DNA from: Planctomycetota bacterium
GTDB lineage: Bacteria > Planctomycetota > Planctomycetia > Planctomycetales > Planctomycetaceae
Length of the DNA: 64,000 nt
Direction: 5' to 3'
NCBI GenBank assembly: GCA_018242525.1
Contig: JAFEBS010000019.1
Span: 248,001 to 312,000 of the forward strand
Part shown: positions 1 to 8,696 of the stretch, one piece after another
Layout of the letters: each line of letters begins with the position of its first letter
Position numbering within the stretch: position 1 is the first letter of the stretch
Program-made: the position numbers and the translations under genes
Notes under the pieces: model-generated
Database searches by the model: none
Seen by the model: only the letters and a program-made list of their open reading frames with translations
What the model was told of the DNA's origin: nothing

Positions 1-2
1 CG

Positions 3-308
3 TTTTTCAATCTGTGGCAATCCGCTCCACTGAAAGGCCTGGGAGTCGACCCTGTTGGTTTTCATGGCGAGTGGAGTTTCGCGCTGGAGGCCGAACGGGG
101 CGAACTGAAAATCCGTTTTTATCATCAGGTTGACTCCGCGACAGACGAAACCGAAAGCGTCTGGATGTCCCTGACGACCAGTGGACCCGTGGACGATCCC
201 GAGACCCTGTTCGACGGCATGGACTACGGCCGCGAAGTCATCGTCCGCGGATTCAATGAACTGGTCTCTGCCGACGCCAAGAACTACTGGGGCGTTCGGC
301 CAAAATAG
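3..308 (+). CDS. C-terminal part of an unrecognised protein (possible TIGR04255-type)
   Basis: An open frame enters from the left edge and stops at TAG 306-308, giving about 101 residues; the start lies outside the window. The last 30 residues (…GREVIVRGFNELVSADAK.. then YWGVRPK) look like the C-terminus of the sporadically distributed TIGR04255 family, which from memory ends with a helix followed by a short WG-R tail. That assignment is by eye and tentative. No catalytic motif is visible. The downstream gene is convergent, so no operon context is available here. Confidence 0.55.
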   Translation, partial: FFNLWQSAPLKGLGVDPVGFHGEWSFALEAERGELKIRFYHQVDSATDETESVWMSLTTSGPVDDPETLFDGMDYGREVIVRGFNELVSADAKNYWGVRPK

Positions 309-434
309 AGGACAGTGCCCTCGACTCAATTCGAGCGACCGCTCGAGAACGGCAACCGCCGCTCCCGTTGGTCGCTCGCCACAGCCGTGCGCCCAAGACG
401 CGATCATCACATGATGAATGAGCGTTATTACAGC

Positions 435-1685
435 TCACTCTTGAAGCAATTGCCGCAGGGCCGGGATCCGGCGTTTTCCTTCGGCGGCCGCCTTGGCATC
501 CTGGCCATCCTCGACAATCGTTTCCCACAGTTCGATCGCGGCCTTGAGCATATCCGAGCGTTGTTTCGCGTACTGATCCGGCAGCTTGCCGGACGCATAC
601 CCATCCAGGGCCCTGGCACGCGCGACCAGAAACTTTCGCTGTTCGGCAATGTCGTCTGCTTCCCACGGTTTTTCGCGACGACCTTCGTACTCCAGCAGGA
701 TGCGTTTGGCGGATTCCGCCGCCGCCAGATCCGGCCAGCGAGTCATCACGCCCTGGAGTTGCATCAGTCCGGAATAGATCGTCTTCCGATCCTTGATCCG
801 GGATTCTCCCTCGGCCAGCAACAGCTTGGCCTGTTCCTCCCGGCTGGGGGCCTGATCGGCGGCAACTCGACTGGTGGGATGTTGCTGTGCCAGTTTGCGT
901 CGTTGGGCCACGGCCGCATCCAGCCATTCCAGGGCGGCCTGAAACGGCTTGGCGTCAGGAATGCCATGCCCCAGCCTGGGGACAACCGTGACGCGGGTGC
1001 GAATCCCCATGTCGGAAAACATCGGGCCGCGAAATCGTTCGACCTCGCCCAGATTGAAGTCTTCGGTCCCGGTCAGAAACGCCAGACTCAATCGATCGAT
1101 GGCACGATGACGCAGCCACGATTCCTCACGCAATTCGCCACCGGCACAGACCGGGATCGCACCACCGAACAGTTCCGGCAGGGCGAATGCGACGGCACAG
1201 GCGACTCGCCCCCCACCCGAGAACCCGGCGATGTAGGTTCGGTCTGGATCAATTCGATGCTGTTGACGGACATCATCGAGGACATCCAGCACCAGTCGCA
1301 CTCGTCGAGGCATCGGAGTATTGTTGCCCGCCCCGTAAGGACTGGCGAACACGATTCCCTTCTGCTTGCAGACACTTTCGAGCTGTTTCCACCCCGCCGG
1401 TGAAACTCCGGCGGAAACAAACAAGATCATCGGCAACCCGTCGTTTTTACCTTGGGGCGCGGCGGGGATGTACCGCTCGTACCGCTGCTGCCGGGACTCG
1501 TAACCGGCCAGCCAGTCGGCGGGTGGTTCGACGACGCTCTGGTTCGAAACAACAAATGTCCAGTCCAGCCGCGTCGGTTCAGCGACGGTGACTTCCTTCT
1601 GATAGCCCGACTCGGCCGCGAGACTGGCGTTGATCATCAGAAACAACAGAACGACAGCCGTTTCCACGCGTCCGAAGTACATCAT
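435..1685 (-). CDS. Secreted alpha/beta-hydrolase (PHB-depolymerase/feruloyl-esterase-like)
   Basis: A 416-residue protein beginning MMYFGRVETAVVLLFLMINA, a clear signal peptide ending near SLAA (residues 21-24). The nucleophile elbow G-F-S-G-G-G lies at residues 154-159 (Ser156) and a late GHG (…VPRLGHGIPD) fits the catalytic His. The order strand-nucleophile-His and the phrase LPMILFVSAGVSPAGW resemble the esterase/PHB depolymerase branch of alpha/beta hydrolases. The C-terminal 140 residues are helical and charged with no domain I recognise; they may be a TPR-like or planctomycete-specific extension. An AGGA-type ribosome site precedes the ATG. Substrate is unknown. Confidence 0.82.
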   Translation of the reverse strand: MMYFGRVETAVVLLFLMINASLAAESGYQKEVTVAEPTRLDWTFVVSNQSVVEPPADWLAGYESRQQRYERYIPAAPQGKNDGLPMILFVSAGVSPAGWKQLESVCKQKGIVFASPYGAGNNTPMPRRVRLVLDVLDDVRQQHRIDPDRTYIAGFSGGGRVACAVAFALPELFGGAIPVCAGGELREESWLRHRAIDRLSLAFLTGTEDFNLGEVERFRGPMFSDMGIRTRVTVVPRLGHGIPDAKPFQAALEWLDAAVAQRRKLAQQHPTSRVAADQAPSREEQAKLLLAEGESRIKDRKTIYSGLMQLQGVMTRWPDLAAAESAKRILLEYEGRREKPWEADDIAEQRKFLVARARALDGYASGKLPDQYAKQRSDMLKAAIELWETIVEDGQDAKAAAEGKRRIPALRQLLQE

Positions 1686-2421
1686 CGCAGATCCTCACAC
1701 TGGCCCGACGCGCGAGCGAGGGACCGAAAGTTGGACAGTCCACCTGATCTTTTCCCCGAAGGGGATGGATCGCAAAGCACAGGGTGCGCTTCGCACCCTG
1801 TGAAGCTGGTCGATCGGAATCGCCATTTTCCCCGAAGGGGATAGATCTCGGCACACAGGCAGATCGTGAGAATGTATCCCCTTCAGGGAAAAAGAAAAAC
1901 TCGATTCATACGACACAGGGTGCGAAGCGCACCCTGTGCTTTGCGATTCATCCCCTCCCCAGCCACCGAGTCGAACGCCGTTCCGCTCTCCACCGACCCC
2001 GCGTCGGTGGAAACACGACTGGTCAGCTACTCATCGCAATTGTTGCCACCTTTCTTCTTCCAACTTACTGGGCATGGACAATCGCACTGAGTCCGCTTGT
2101 GGCCAAATTCTGGGGGACGGGGAATCCCCCCTGGAGTGCTGCGGCTCGACGCAGCCCTCCATTGATCTGGAATGATCACGTCAATCGTCCCAAAAGCATT
2201 CGATCACAGAATCGCGGCCGAAAGCGATGGCTTTTCGAAATGCGAGAGTCATCGTTTTCATCCGTGGCCAACTGCCAGGGCAGAAACGGTGCTCGATTTC
2301 AACCTCGGAATCGCGTGTTCGTACCGGCTAACGGTCAAATCTGGTAGAAGTGTCATCGCCAGTCGGCGGTGACCTTGAACGGCCGCCGCACTCGAAAATC
2401 CATCTGATCGGGAGTGTTGAA
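1686..2421. other. 740-base intergenic region rich in palindromes, no convincing gene
   Basis: Frames through this stretch encode only translations of the repeats and have no ribosome sites or protein-like composition. It contains the palindromic units listed separately at 1749-1957 and a hairpin at 1990-2010 (CCACCGAC, 5-base loop, GTCGGTGG). The argH promoter should lie near its right end, but I cannot point to convincing -35/-10 boxes. Confidence 0.6.
1749..1957. repeat. Cluster of nested palindromic repeats (REP/BIME-like)
   Basis: CACAGGGTGCG-CTT-CGCACCCTGTG (1778-1802) is a perfect 11-base-stem hairpin. Its exact reverse-complement form, CACAGGGTGCG-AAG-CGCACCCTGTG, is at 1914-1938. 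The flanking sequence also matches in inverted orientation: GGGGATGGATCGCAAAG before the first copy corresponds to CTTTGCGATTCATCCCC after the second with one mismatch. Between them TTTTCCCCGAAGGGGATA (about 1827-1844) faces TATCCCCTTCAGGGAAAAA (about 1875-1893). The whole is an inverted pair of repeat units with a smaller inverted pair inside. Confidence 0.8.
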
Positions 2422-3807
2422 GTGTCTGCGAAAGCCTGGGGCGGAGCGTTTGATGAAAAGACCGATCCGCGCGTCGAAAAGTTTACGGAATCCATCAGCT
2501 TCGACAGCCGATTGGCCGCTGTCGACATCCGTGGTTCCCAGGCGCACGCCCGCATGCTCACCCAGTCCGGATTGCTGACCGCCGATGAGTGCCGGCAAAT
2601 CGTCGAAACACTGGACCTTATCGGCCAGGAAATCTCCCGCGGCGAAATGGTCTGGAAGACGGAACTCGAAGACATCCACATGCACATTGAGTCCGCACTG
2701 ATTGCGCGGATTGGCGATGTCGGCCGGAAACTGCATACCGCTCGCAGCCGGAATGATCAGGTTTCCACGGATCTCAAGCTGTACGTCCGCGATTCCCTGG
2801 CCGTGCTCGACGGTCTGCTCGCCGAATTGCAGCAGGCGTTTGTCGATCGGTGTGAAATTGATGTCGATGTTGTCTTGCCCGGGTTCACGCATCTGCAACG
2901 GGCCCAACCGGTCATGGCCAATCACTACTGGCTGGCCTATTGCGAGAAGTTCCAGCGCGACCGGGAACGGCTGGCCGATTGTCGGAAGCGAGTCAACGTG
3001 CTGCCGTTGGGGGCGGCGGCCCTCGCGGGAACGTCGCTTCCCATTGATCGCCAGGAGACCGCTCGATTGCTGGGTTTTGATGCTGTGGCGGCCAACAGTC
3101 TGGATGTCTCCAGTGACCGCGACTTCCTGGCCGAAGCGATTTTTGATCTCTCGCTGATCTCGGTCCACCTGAGCGGCTGGGCAGAAGAATGGATCCTGTG
3201 GTGTACGACGGAATTCGGATTTCTGAAACTGCCCGACGCGTACACGACCGGGTCGTCGATCATGCCGCAAAAGCGTAACCCCGATGTGCTGGAATTGATC
3301 CGCGGCAAGTCGGCGCGGGTGATCGCGGATGTCCAGCAGATCCTGACGCTGCTGAAGGGACTGCCGCTCGCCTACAACCGCGACCTGCAGGAGGACAAGC
3401 TCGCCTTCTTCGACGCCCTCGACACGGTCCAGGCCTGCCTGGAACTGGCACCCAGCATCGTTCGGCGAGCCAGGCTGCAGGTGGAAACGATCAACGCCCG
3501 ATTGGAAGAAGGATTCCTCGACGCCACGACGTTGATGGAATACCTGATCAGCAAGGGAGTCCCGATGCGTTCCGGCCACGAAGTCGTCGGAAAGCTGGTC
3601 CGAACCTGCGAATCACGACGGATCAAGCTGGCGGATCTGACGCTGACGGAACTTCAGCAGGCGTGCGACAAGATCGAAGCGGATGTCGCGGATTCACTGG
3701 GGGTTCGCAACGTGGTGTTGCGACTGAGCAGCTTCGGCAGCGGTGGACGTGACGCCGTGGCCGAACGCGTCGCCGCGTGGCGTCAACGGTTGACGGGGAA
3801 CGGATGA
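2422..3807 (+). CDS. argH: Argininosuccinate lyase
   Basis: Last step of arginine synthesis: argininosuccinate is split to arginine and fumarate in the cytoplasm as a homotetramer. The fumarate-lyase signature [11 protein letters not shown] is at residues about 277-287, HTARSRNDQ near 105 and THLQRAQP near 156 carrying the conserved His, all in family order. Starting at GTG 2422 ([20 protein letters not shown]) gives 461 residues, the usual length, and aligns with the MxLWGGRF start of known ArgH proteins. An in-frame GTG at 2350 would add 24 residues that fit nothing. GGGAG at 2410-2414 is a plausible ribosome site. The stop overlaps the truA start (ATGA), so the two are probably translationally coupled. 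Confidence 0.97.
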   Translation: MSAKAWGGAFDEKTDPRVEKFTESISFDSRLAAVDIRGSQAHARMLTQSGLLTADECRQIVETLDLIGQEISRGEMVWKTELEDIHMHIESALIARIGDVGRKLHTARSRNDQVSTDLKLYVRDSLAVLDGLLAELQQAFVDRCEIDVDVVLPGFTHLQRAQPVMANHYWLAYCEKFQRDRERLADCRKRVNVLPLGAAALAGTSLPIDRQETARLLGFDAVAANSLDVSSDRDFLAEAIFDLSLISVHLSGWAEEWILWCTTEFGFLKLPDAYTTGSSIMPQKRNPDVLELIRGKSARVIADVQQILTLLKGLPLAYNRDLQEDKLAFFDALDTVQACLELAPSIVRRARLQVETINARLEEGFLDATTLMEYLISKGVPMRSGHEVVGKLVRTCESRRIKLADLTLTELQQACDKIEADVADSLGVRNVVLRLSSFGSGGRDAVAERVAAWRQRLTGNG

Positions 3808-4709
3808 ACAGCCTGCCTGTGACCGATGCGACACCCGCCGGGCCGGTGCCGCGGACACTGCGCATGACTCTGTCTTACGACGGCACCAACTACTGCGGCT
3901 GGCAGGTGCAGCCGAACGGAGTCGCCCTGCAGGCGGTGGTCGAACAGGCGCTGCTGCAGTTCACCGGCGAGTCGATTCGCGTGGTCGCGTCCGGTCGTAC
4001 CGATGCGGCAGTTCATGCGATCGGCCAGGTGATCAGCTTTGTCACTCATTCGACAACCCCCTGTCGCGGCTTCCTGCATGGATTGCCGATTCATCTGCCG
4101 GGCGATGTGGTGGTCCGTGCGGTCGAAGAGGTGCCCCGGGGCTTCAATGCCCGTTACGACGCCCGTCGGAAATGGTATCGGTATGTGATCCACAACAACC
4201 CGATCCGCATCCCGTTCCTGCGCAACTACGCATTGTGGCAACGTTCACGACTGAACGAGCAGGCGATGCACGCGGCGGTGCAATGCCTGGTGGGAACGCA
4301 CGACTTCCGGTGCTTCGAAACGCAGTGGCCGAATCGTTCGTCCAGTATCCGGACTGTGTTCCATGCCAGTGTGACCCGCACGGCCGGTTGGAATGGCTGG
4401 GGGGCGAATGTTTCGACGCCAGGTTCTGTGAAGGAATTGAACTCGGCATCCGAGTCACCGTCGGTCGCGACACTGGCCGCTCGCGACGCGGTCAGCGAAC
4501 CATCGGCCGACTTTCTGTGTTTTGACATTGAGGCCGATGGATTCCTGTACAACATGGTCCGCGCGATCGCCGGTACGCTGATTCATGTGGGACGCGGCCG
4601 GTGGACTTCGCAAGACATGCGTCGAATCCTGGAGGCCGGCGATCGCACCATTGCCGGTGAAACCGCGCCCCCGCAGGGATTGTACCTGATGCAGGTTGGG
4701 TACGACTGA
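3804..4709 (+). CDS. truA: tRNA pseudouridine(38-40) synthase TruA
   Basis: Isomerises uridines 38-40 in the tRNA anticodon arm. The catalytic Asp is Asp67 in GRTDAAVHA (family GRTDAGVHA), preceded by [12 protein letters not shown]. The C-terminal catalytic-fold block [30 protein letters not shown] is intact. ATG 3804 overlaps the argH stop; an in-frame GTG at 3777 lies within argH and is less likely. At 301 residues it is longer than many TruA (about 250-270); roughly 30-35 residues of Ser/Ala-rich sequence sit between [12 protein letters not shown] and the DFLCF strand, an insertion in a surface loop. The function call does not depend on that loop. Confidence 0.95.
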   Translation: MNSLPVTDATPAGPVPRTLRMTLSYDGTNYCGWQVQPNGVALQAVVEQALLQFTGESIRVVASGRTDAAVHAIGQVISFVTHSTTPCRGFLHGLPIHLPGDVVVRAVEEVPRGFNARYDARRKWYRYVIHNNPIRIPFLRNYALWQRSRLNEQAMHAAVQCLVGTHDFRCFETQWPNRSSSIRTVFHASVTRTAGWNGWGANVSTPGSVKELNSASESPSVATLAARDAVSEPSADFLCFDIEADGFLYNMVRAIAGTLIHVGRGRWTSQDMRRILEAGDRTIAGETAPPQGLYLMQVGYD

Positions 4710-4772
4710 TCGCGGTCCATGCGGCCCGCTGGCCATGGGATCGAGCCTGAATACCCTGTGGCGGCTGTTGAA

Positions 4773-5663
4773 TTACTTAGACGGTTCCAGCAGTTTCAAT
4801 TCACCCAACCACGCGAGGGATTGTTCCTGCCAGGCGTCCCACATGGGGCCCTTGTAGCCGTTCAGGCCGTGGCCTCCGGAAGGGAGTTCCAGATATTTGC
4901 CGGGGACCTTGTGGGCCTGCAGGGCGGCATAAAACATCTCCGAGTTTTCCGGGACGACGGCTTTGTCATCCTTGGCATGGGCCAGAAATGTGGGGGGTGT
5001 TTTTTCGGTGATTTGTTTTTCATTCGAGAACAGTTCCACCATTTGCGCGGTGGGATCCGCTCCCAGCAGATTGCGTTTGGAACCCTGATGCGTCTTGTCG
5101 CCCATGGTGATTACGGGATAGATCAGGATCCCAAAATCGGGACGGCAACCGACTCGTTCGACCGGGTCGGTGGCCTGGGGATTGCCATTGTCAAAATGGG
5201 TCACGGCGGTCGATGCCAAATGTCCACCCGCGGAAAACCCCATGATCCCAATGCGAGCGGGATCAATTCCCCATTCGCCAGCCCGAGATCGAACCGTGCG
5301 GATCGCTCGTTGAGCGTCCATCAACGGGACGAATGTCCGACCGGCTGGCAGGCGGTATTCCAGGACGACACCGGTCACTCCGTGTTTTCCCAGCCAGTCG
5401 GCGATTCCGTGCCCCTCGGCACCCGTAACCAGGCCGCCGTAACCACCACCCGGGCAGATGATGCACGCGGCACCATTCGACTGGGCGGGACGATGCACCG
5501 TGATGAAGACTTCGGCGTCCTGATATTTTCCGACACCGATGGGAGCGTGACCTCCCCAGATGTCGACGCGCACGGGCTTTTCGGCGGCAGTGGTCTGGGC
5601 CATCAAGTGGCCCGCTGGAACCAGGAACAGTGCGGCCAGAATCCAACGACCTGCGTTCATCAT
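4773..5663 (-). CDS. Secreted alpha/beta-hydrolase, acetyl-xylan-esterase/BD-FAE-like
   Basis: A signal peptide follows the tandem ATGs (MMNAGRWILAALFLVPAGHLMA). The oxyanion motif PGGGYGG and nucleophile motif GFSAGG, then LAHAKDDKAVVPENSE (Asp) and PSGGHGLNGYKG (His), give a complete triad in the order seen in endo-1,4-beta-xylanase-associated esterases and BD-FAE proteins. About 296 residues. An upstream extension to 5687 would overlap the preceding gene's stop at 5674 and lacks a ribosome site, so 5663 is chosen. It is 10 bases downstream of the DUF1080 gene, so probably in one operon, consistent with a role in carbohydrate or glycoside breakdown outside the cytoplasm. The substrate is not shown by sequence. 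Confidence 0.85.
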   Translation of the reverse strand: MMNAGRWILAALFLVPAGHLMAQTTAAEKPVRVDIWGGHAPIGVGKYQDAEVFITVHRPAQSNGAACIICPGGGYGGLVTGAEGHGIADWLGKHGVTGVVLEYRLPAGRTFVPLMDAQRAIRTVRSRAGEWGIDPARIGIMGFSAGGHLASTAVTHFDNGNPQATDPVERVGCRPDFGILIYPVITMGDKTHQGSKRNLLGADPTAQMVELFSNEKQITEKTPPTFLAHAKDDKAVVPENSEMFYAALQAHKVPGKYLELPSGGHGLNGYKGPMWDAWQEQSLAWLGELKLLEPSK

Positions 5664-5673
5664 TGTTGTTGCC

Positions 5674-6987
5674 TCAGGGAAGGTCACGAATCAAAATGCT
5701 TGAAAACTCAATCGGATCGCCGTGGTGCTGTAGTGCGATCGGACCGCGGGCGGCGACACCCGGCAGCAAGGCGTTTTCGATCACCAGTTCACCGTTCAGG
5801 CGAACGGTCAATCGGTCCCCCTTCATTGTGATGACAAATCGATTCCATTGACCGATCGGCTTGTCGGCCACTTTTTTCGGGGTGACACCGGCCCGGACTT
5901 CGGCCGGTTGACTGGCATCGGTGCGGTATCCATAAACTTCGCCGCTGCCCGCCGGGCGACACCACATGTTGACCTGACTTTTGCTGCTGCCCCGCAGATA
6001 GATGCCGCTGTCACCGGCATCATCGACTTCCACTTCGACCGGCTTGCCGTCGGGGCCGACTTCATCCAGGCCACTGGGCAGCGTCCTGGGCCATTTCTTC
6101 TTCGTGGGCTTGCCGGTCCAGCGCCAGTCGCAGATCAATTCGAAGTCGCCGAATTCTTCGTCGGTCCACAGATTGGGATCGGCCGCATCGCACTTGCCAT
6201 CATAGGTCAATCGCCAGTCCGCAGGCTTCCAGTGTGCCCGGTGTTGTTCGGTGACTTTCCAGCCGGTCAGGTCGAGTCCGTTGTACAGGGATCGATGTCC
6301 CTGGGCTTCGAGGGCGATTTCTTCCGGCTTGGGATTGGTCGAGGGAAGTTCCTTGATCCTGATGTTGCGGAAATGGCATTCGGAACCTTCCGATTCCAGG
6401 CACAAGTATCCCTTGCGCGGATTGCATTTGGTTCCGCCGCTGACTTCCCTGCCATTGACTTCCAGCTTGATCGTGCCGTCGTTGCAGGTGACGCGGTAAT
6501 GATTCCATTCGGGCGATGGCTTGCAGCGTTTTTCGGAAGGAAGGCAACGGTCCCAGCCACCCGGATGAGGCCGATCGGGGACCATCTTCGCTCCCCAGAT
6601 GGGAAAGATGTCGCCGTGGCTGGTGTAGTTGGCGGTTTCGTGCCCGTCCAGAATCTGGACTTCGATCCCGCGTGAGAAGGGCCCGCCGACGGCCGTGATC
6701 GGATCGCCCCAGACGAACAGGCCCGCGTTCCCCTTGGGGTGCATGTGTCGCCAATCCAGTTCGATGATGAAATTCTCATACATCCGGGGCGTTCGCAGGG
6801 TCCCTGTCGGGACGCCCGTGCTGACGACGATTCCGTCTTTTACGGAGAAGGTCGTCGCCGCGACATTGACCGGAATCCAGCCCGACAGGTCTTTGCCATT
6901 GAACATCGGCACAAACCCGTCCTCATCCGCCGCGAGCAATGGAAGCGCAGACACGAACAGCAGGCTGGCAGTTATCACCGTACGCAT
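5674..6987 (-). CDS. Secreted protein with two DUF1080 (3-keto-disaccharide hydrolase) domains
   Basis: Signal peptide MRTVITASLLFVSALPLLAA, then two copies of the DUF1080 concanavalin-like fold: first around residues 25-215 (FVPMFNGKDLSGWI … HFRNIRIKELP), second around 235-437 (HRSLYNGLDLTGWK … FSSILIRDLP). The opening Y/FNGxDLxGW and closing FRNIxI/SSILI motifs mark each copy. DUF1080 members include 3-keto-glucoside/3-keto-disaccharide hydrolases, which is family knowledge and not shown here. ATG 6987 is preferred over a TTG four codons upstream. It heads a probable operon with the esterase at 4773-5663. Confidence 0.88.
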   Translation of the reverse strand: MRTVITASLLFVSALPLLAADEDGFVPMFNGKDLSGWIPVNVAATTFSVKDGIVVSTGVPTGTLRTPRMYENFIIELDWRHMHPKGNAGLFVWGDPITAVGGPFSRGIEVQILDGHETANYTSHGDIFPIWGAKMVPDRPHPGGWDRCLPSEKRCKPSPEWNHYRVTCNDGTIKLEVNGREVSGGTKCNPRKGYLCLESEGSECHFRNIRIKELPSTNPKPEEIALEAQGHRSLYNGLDLTGWKVTEQHRAHWKPADWRLTYDGKCDAADPNLWTDEEFGDFELICDWRWTGKPTKKKWPRTLPSGLDEVGPDGKPVEVEVDDAGDSGIYLRGSSKSQVNMWCRPAGSGEVYGYRTDASQPAEVRAGVTPKKVADKPIGQWNRFVITMKGDRLTVRLNGELVIENALLPGVAARGPIALQHHGDPIEFSSILIRDLP

Positions 6988-7451
6988 GGCAGGCTCCAAC
7001 GAAGTGATCCCAACAGTATCTCTCCCGTCAGGCTACCAGCCACGCCACTTTTTTTCACGGCCACGTCTGGACGCCGCCACCAGCGGCGGGAATCCGTCGA
7101 CGAAGTCCATTCGAGCCGTTGGAAATCATCTGCCGCCAGGAACCGAGGCAACGTTTCTGAACCGGCCAACGCAGGACCAATCAACTGGGGCAACCGCCGG
7201 GTGCCCGTGGTTTGGCATTCTCTGGAAGAGTTGTTGCCTTGAAGACTGATCCGACATCGAATCAGGGGTGCCACGGTTTTGGAGTCTTCGACAAGGCCGT
7301 GCTGCCTTTCGTGTTTTCAGTCCCTGGCAGCGGTTTCCCGAGTCATTCATGATTGCCAATGCCTGATGAACTGGTACAAAAGATTGACATATGTATAGTG
7401 AACTGCAAGGATACCGCAGTGACATCGACGCGTTCAGATGGGTGAAATCCT
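6988..7451. other. Intergenic region with first copy of a 51-base repeat
   Basis: No frame here looks coding. It holds divergent promoters for the DUF1080 gene (-) and the lectin-like gene (+). A repeat copy lies at 7255-7305. The stretch before 7451 is relatively AT-rich (ttgacatatgtatag near 7383-7397), a plausible promoter for the + strand gene. Confidence 0.5.
7255..7305 (+). repeat. 51-base direct repeat, copy 1
   Basis: Starts CATCGAATCAGGGGTGCCAC and ends AAGGCCGTGCTGC. It matches 8215-8265 at 50 of 51 positions, exactly 960 bases apart, and the two copies bracket the lectin-like gene. GCCACGG near the left and CCGTGC near the right are partly complementary, so the unit can fold imperfectly. 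The core GGGGTGCCACGG…GTCTTCG…AAGGCCGTGC recurs at about 20703-20753. Confidence 0.85.
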
Positions 7452-8177
7452 ATGAAATCTCGCAACCTGGTGTGGTCAGTCGTCGTTTTCATCTTTACAG
7501 GTTCCTTGGTATCGGGCGATGACGCTCCGCCCGCAAAAGCCACTGTGACTGCCGACCAGCAGGCCGCATTTGCCACCAATCCGGTGATCAAAAAGGCCAA
7601 CGCGGCGTTTGAGGCGGAAATGAAGACAGCCGAAACCGTCTTTTCTGCTTCGAAACGCAAAGCGACCGAAAAACGTCTTGCTGTTTATCGTGAGCAACTC
7701 AAGACGTTTACGAAGTCTGGAGACTTCGACAGGGCTATGGCTTGCAAGGCAGCGATTGATGGAATTGAAACGAATCCGTCGGAAACGTCAGTTAACCGGC
7801 CTCGGCCGAAAGATGTTGTCAGGTTTGAAGGTCACACATATGCGTTGATCAGAGAGCCAGCAACATGGCACATGGCAAAACGTCGATGTGAGGAGATGGG
7901 TGGCCATTTGGCGTTCGTGAAGGGTGGGAAGGAGTATGGGTTTCTCTATAAGTTATGCGGTAAGACCAGAGCATACCTCGGCGCATCAGATGAGGAACAA
8001 GAAGGCCAATGGCGGTGGCTCGACGGAACACTGTGGACGCCAAATCCCTGGGAAACCGACAATGGCGGAACTACGATGGCACCGCAACACTATATGTCAT
8101 TGGACGGAGGCCGCAACGTTATGGATGACATCGGAGGATCCGAACGATTGGCGTACATCTGCGAATGGGACGACTGA
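7452..8177 (+). CDS. Secreted C-type-lectin-like domain protein
   Basis: 241 residues: signal peptide (MKSRNLVWSVVVFIFTGSLVSG), a helical region of about 80 residues rich in Lys/Ala/Glu (NPVIKKANAAFEAEMKTAET…), then a C-type lectin fold from about residue 120. Typical features are GHTYALIREPATWHMAKRRCEEMGGHLA, the core WRWLDG and the closing AYICEWDD, with two Cys positioned for the conserved disulfide. Calcium-binding EPN/QPD-type motifs are not evident, so sugar binding is not assured. It is exported and may bind ligands at the cell surface. It lies between the two 51-base direct repeats. Confidence 0.85.
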   Translation: MKSRNLVWSVVVFIFTGSLVSGDDAPPAKATVTADQQAAFATNPVIKKANAAFEAEMKTAETVFSASKRKATEKRLAVYREQLKTFTKSGDFDRAMACKAAIDGIETNPSETSVNRPRPKDVVRFEGHTYALIREPATWHMAKRRCEEMGGHLAFVKGGKEYGFLYKLCGKTRAYLGASDEEQEGQWRWLDGTLWTPNPWETDNGGTTMAPQHYMSLDGGRNVMDDIGGSERLAYICEWDD

Positions 8178-8214
8178 TTCCACGCCGCCAATCGCGAGGG
8201 ATCGTGATCGTTTG

Positions 8215-8265
8215 CATCGAATCAGGGGTGCCACGGTTTTGGAGTCTTCGACAAGGCCATGCTGC
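8215..8265 (+). repeat. 51-base direct repeat, copy 2
   Basis: Same as copy 1 at 7255-7305 with a single G-to-A change near the right end (AAGGCCATGCTGC). It begins 37 bases after the lectin-like gene stops. After the repeat the two flanks diverge. Confidence 0.85.
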
Positions 8266-8422
8266 TTTGGATTTCAGGTTCGCGGATCTGGCGGCACGGA
8301 GTCTCGGTCGATGGGGAACGGCCCTCTCTTAAATGGTAATCTTCCACAAGTCTGCGTTCTGCAGCAACTTCGCTCGTGCATCGCACGACACAAAGCGTGA
8401 CCAGATCAAGGAAACAAACGCA

Positions 8423-8648
8423 ATGAGTGCCAAGCTGGTTGGTTTGATGGTGAGCTTTTCGATCGCGTGTGTCGGCACGGCACTTCACGCCGAAGACATT
8501 GAGCCTGGATTGTACCTGAGAACAACCTACGCTTTCGGAAATCTTGCACACCGTGATGCCGTTCAACACCGCACTTGATCCCAAGAACGCTCAATTGAGC
8601 GACGAACACATGATTTTCGACAGTGCTAATCTCAAGCGCGAAAAGTAA
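8423..8648 (+). pseudogene. Frameshifted remnant of a small secreted protein
   Basis: ATG 8423 begins MSAKLVGLMVSFSIACVGTA-LHA, a convincing signal peptide, but the frame ends at TGA 8576-8578 after 51 codons with unlikely sequence (…NLAHRDAVQHRT). In another frame, bases up to TAA 8646-8648 read EILHTVMPFNTALDPK then NAQLSDEHMIFDSANLKREK, which looks like genuine protein. The parts cannot be joined by one obvious single-base change, so a deletion plus frameshift is likely. The family is not recognised. Confidence 0.5.
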
Positions 8649-8696
8649 GTAGGGGACTGCAAAAGGTCAATTTAATCTTAACCACACGGAGCCTGC

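Noticed and set aside
1784-2347. 187-codon frame through the palindromic region
   Set aside because: It is a translation of the repeats, with repeated SPKGID/SPSGK phrases caused by the palindromes.
2353-3579. 408-codon frame opposite argH
   Set aside because: Antisense to a certain argH gene; no protein-like motifs.
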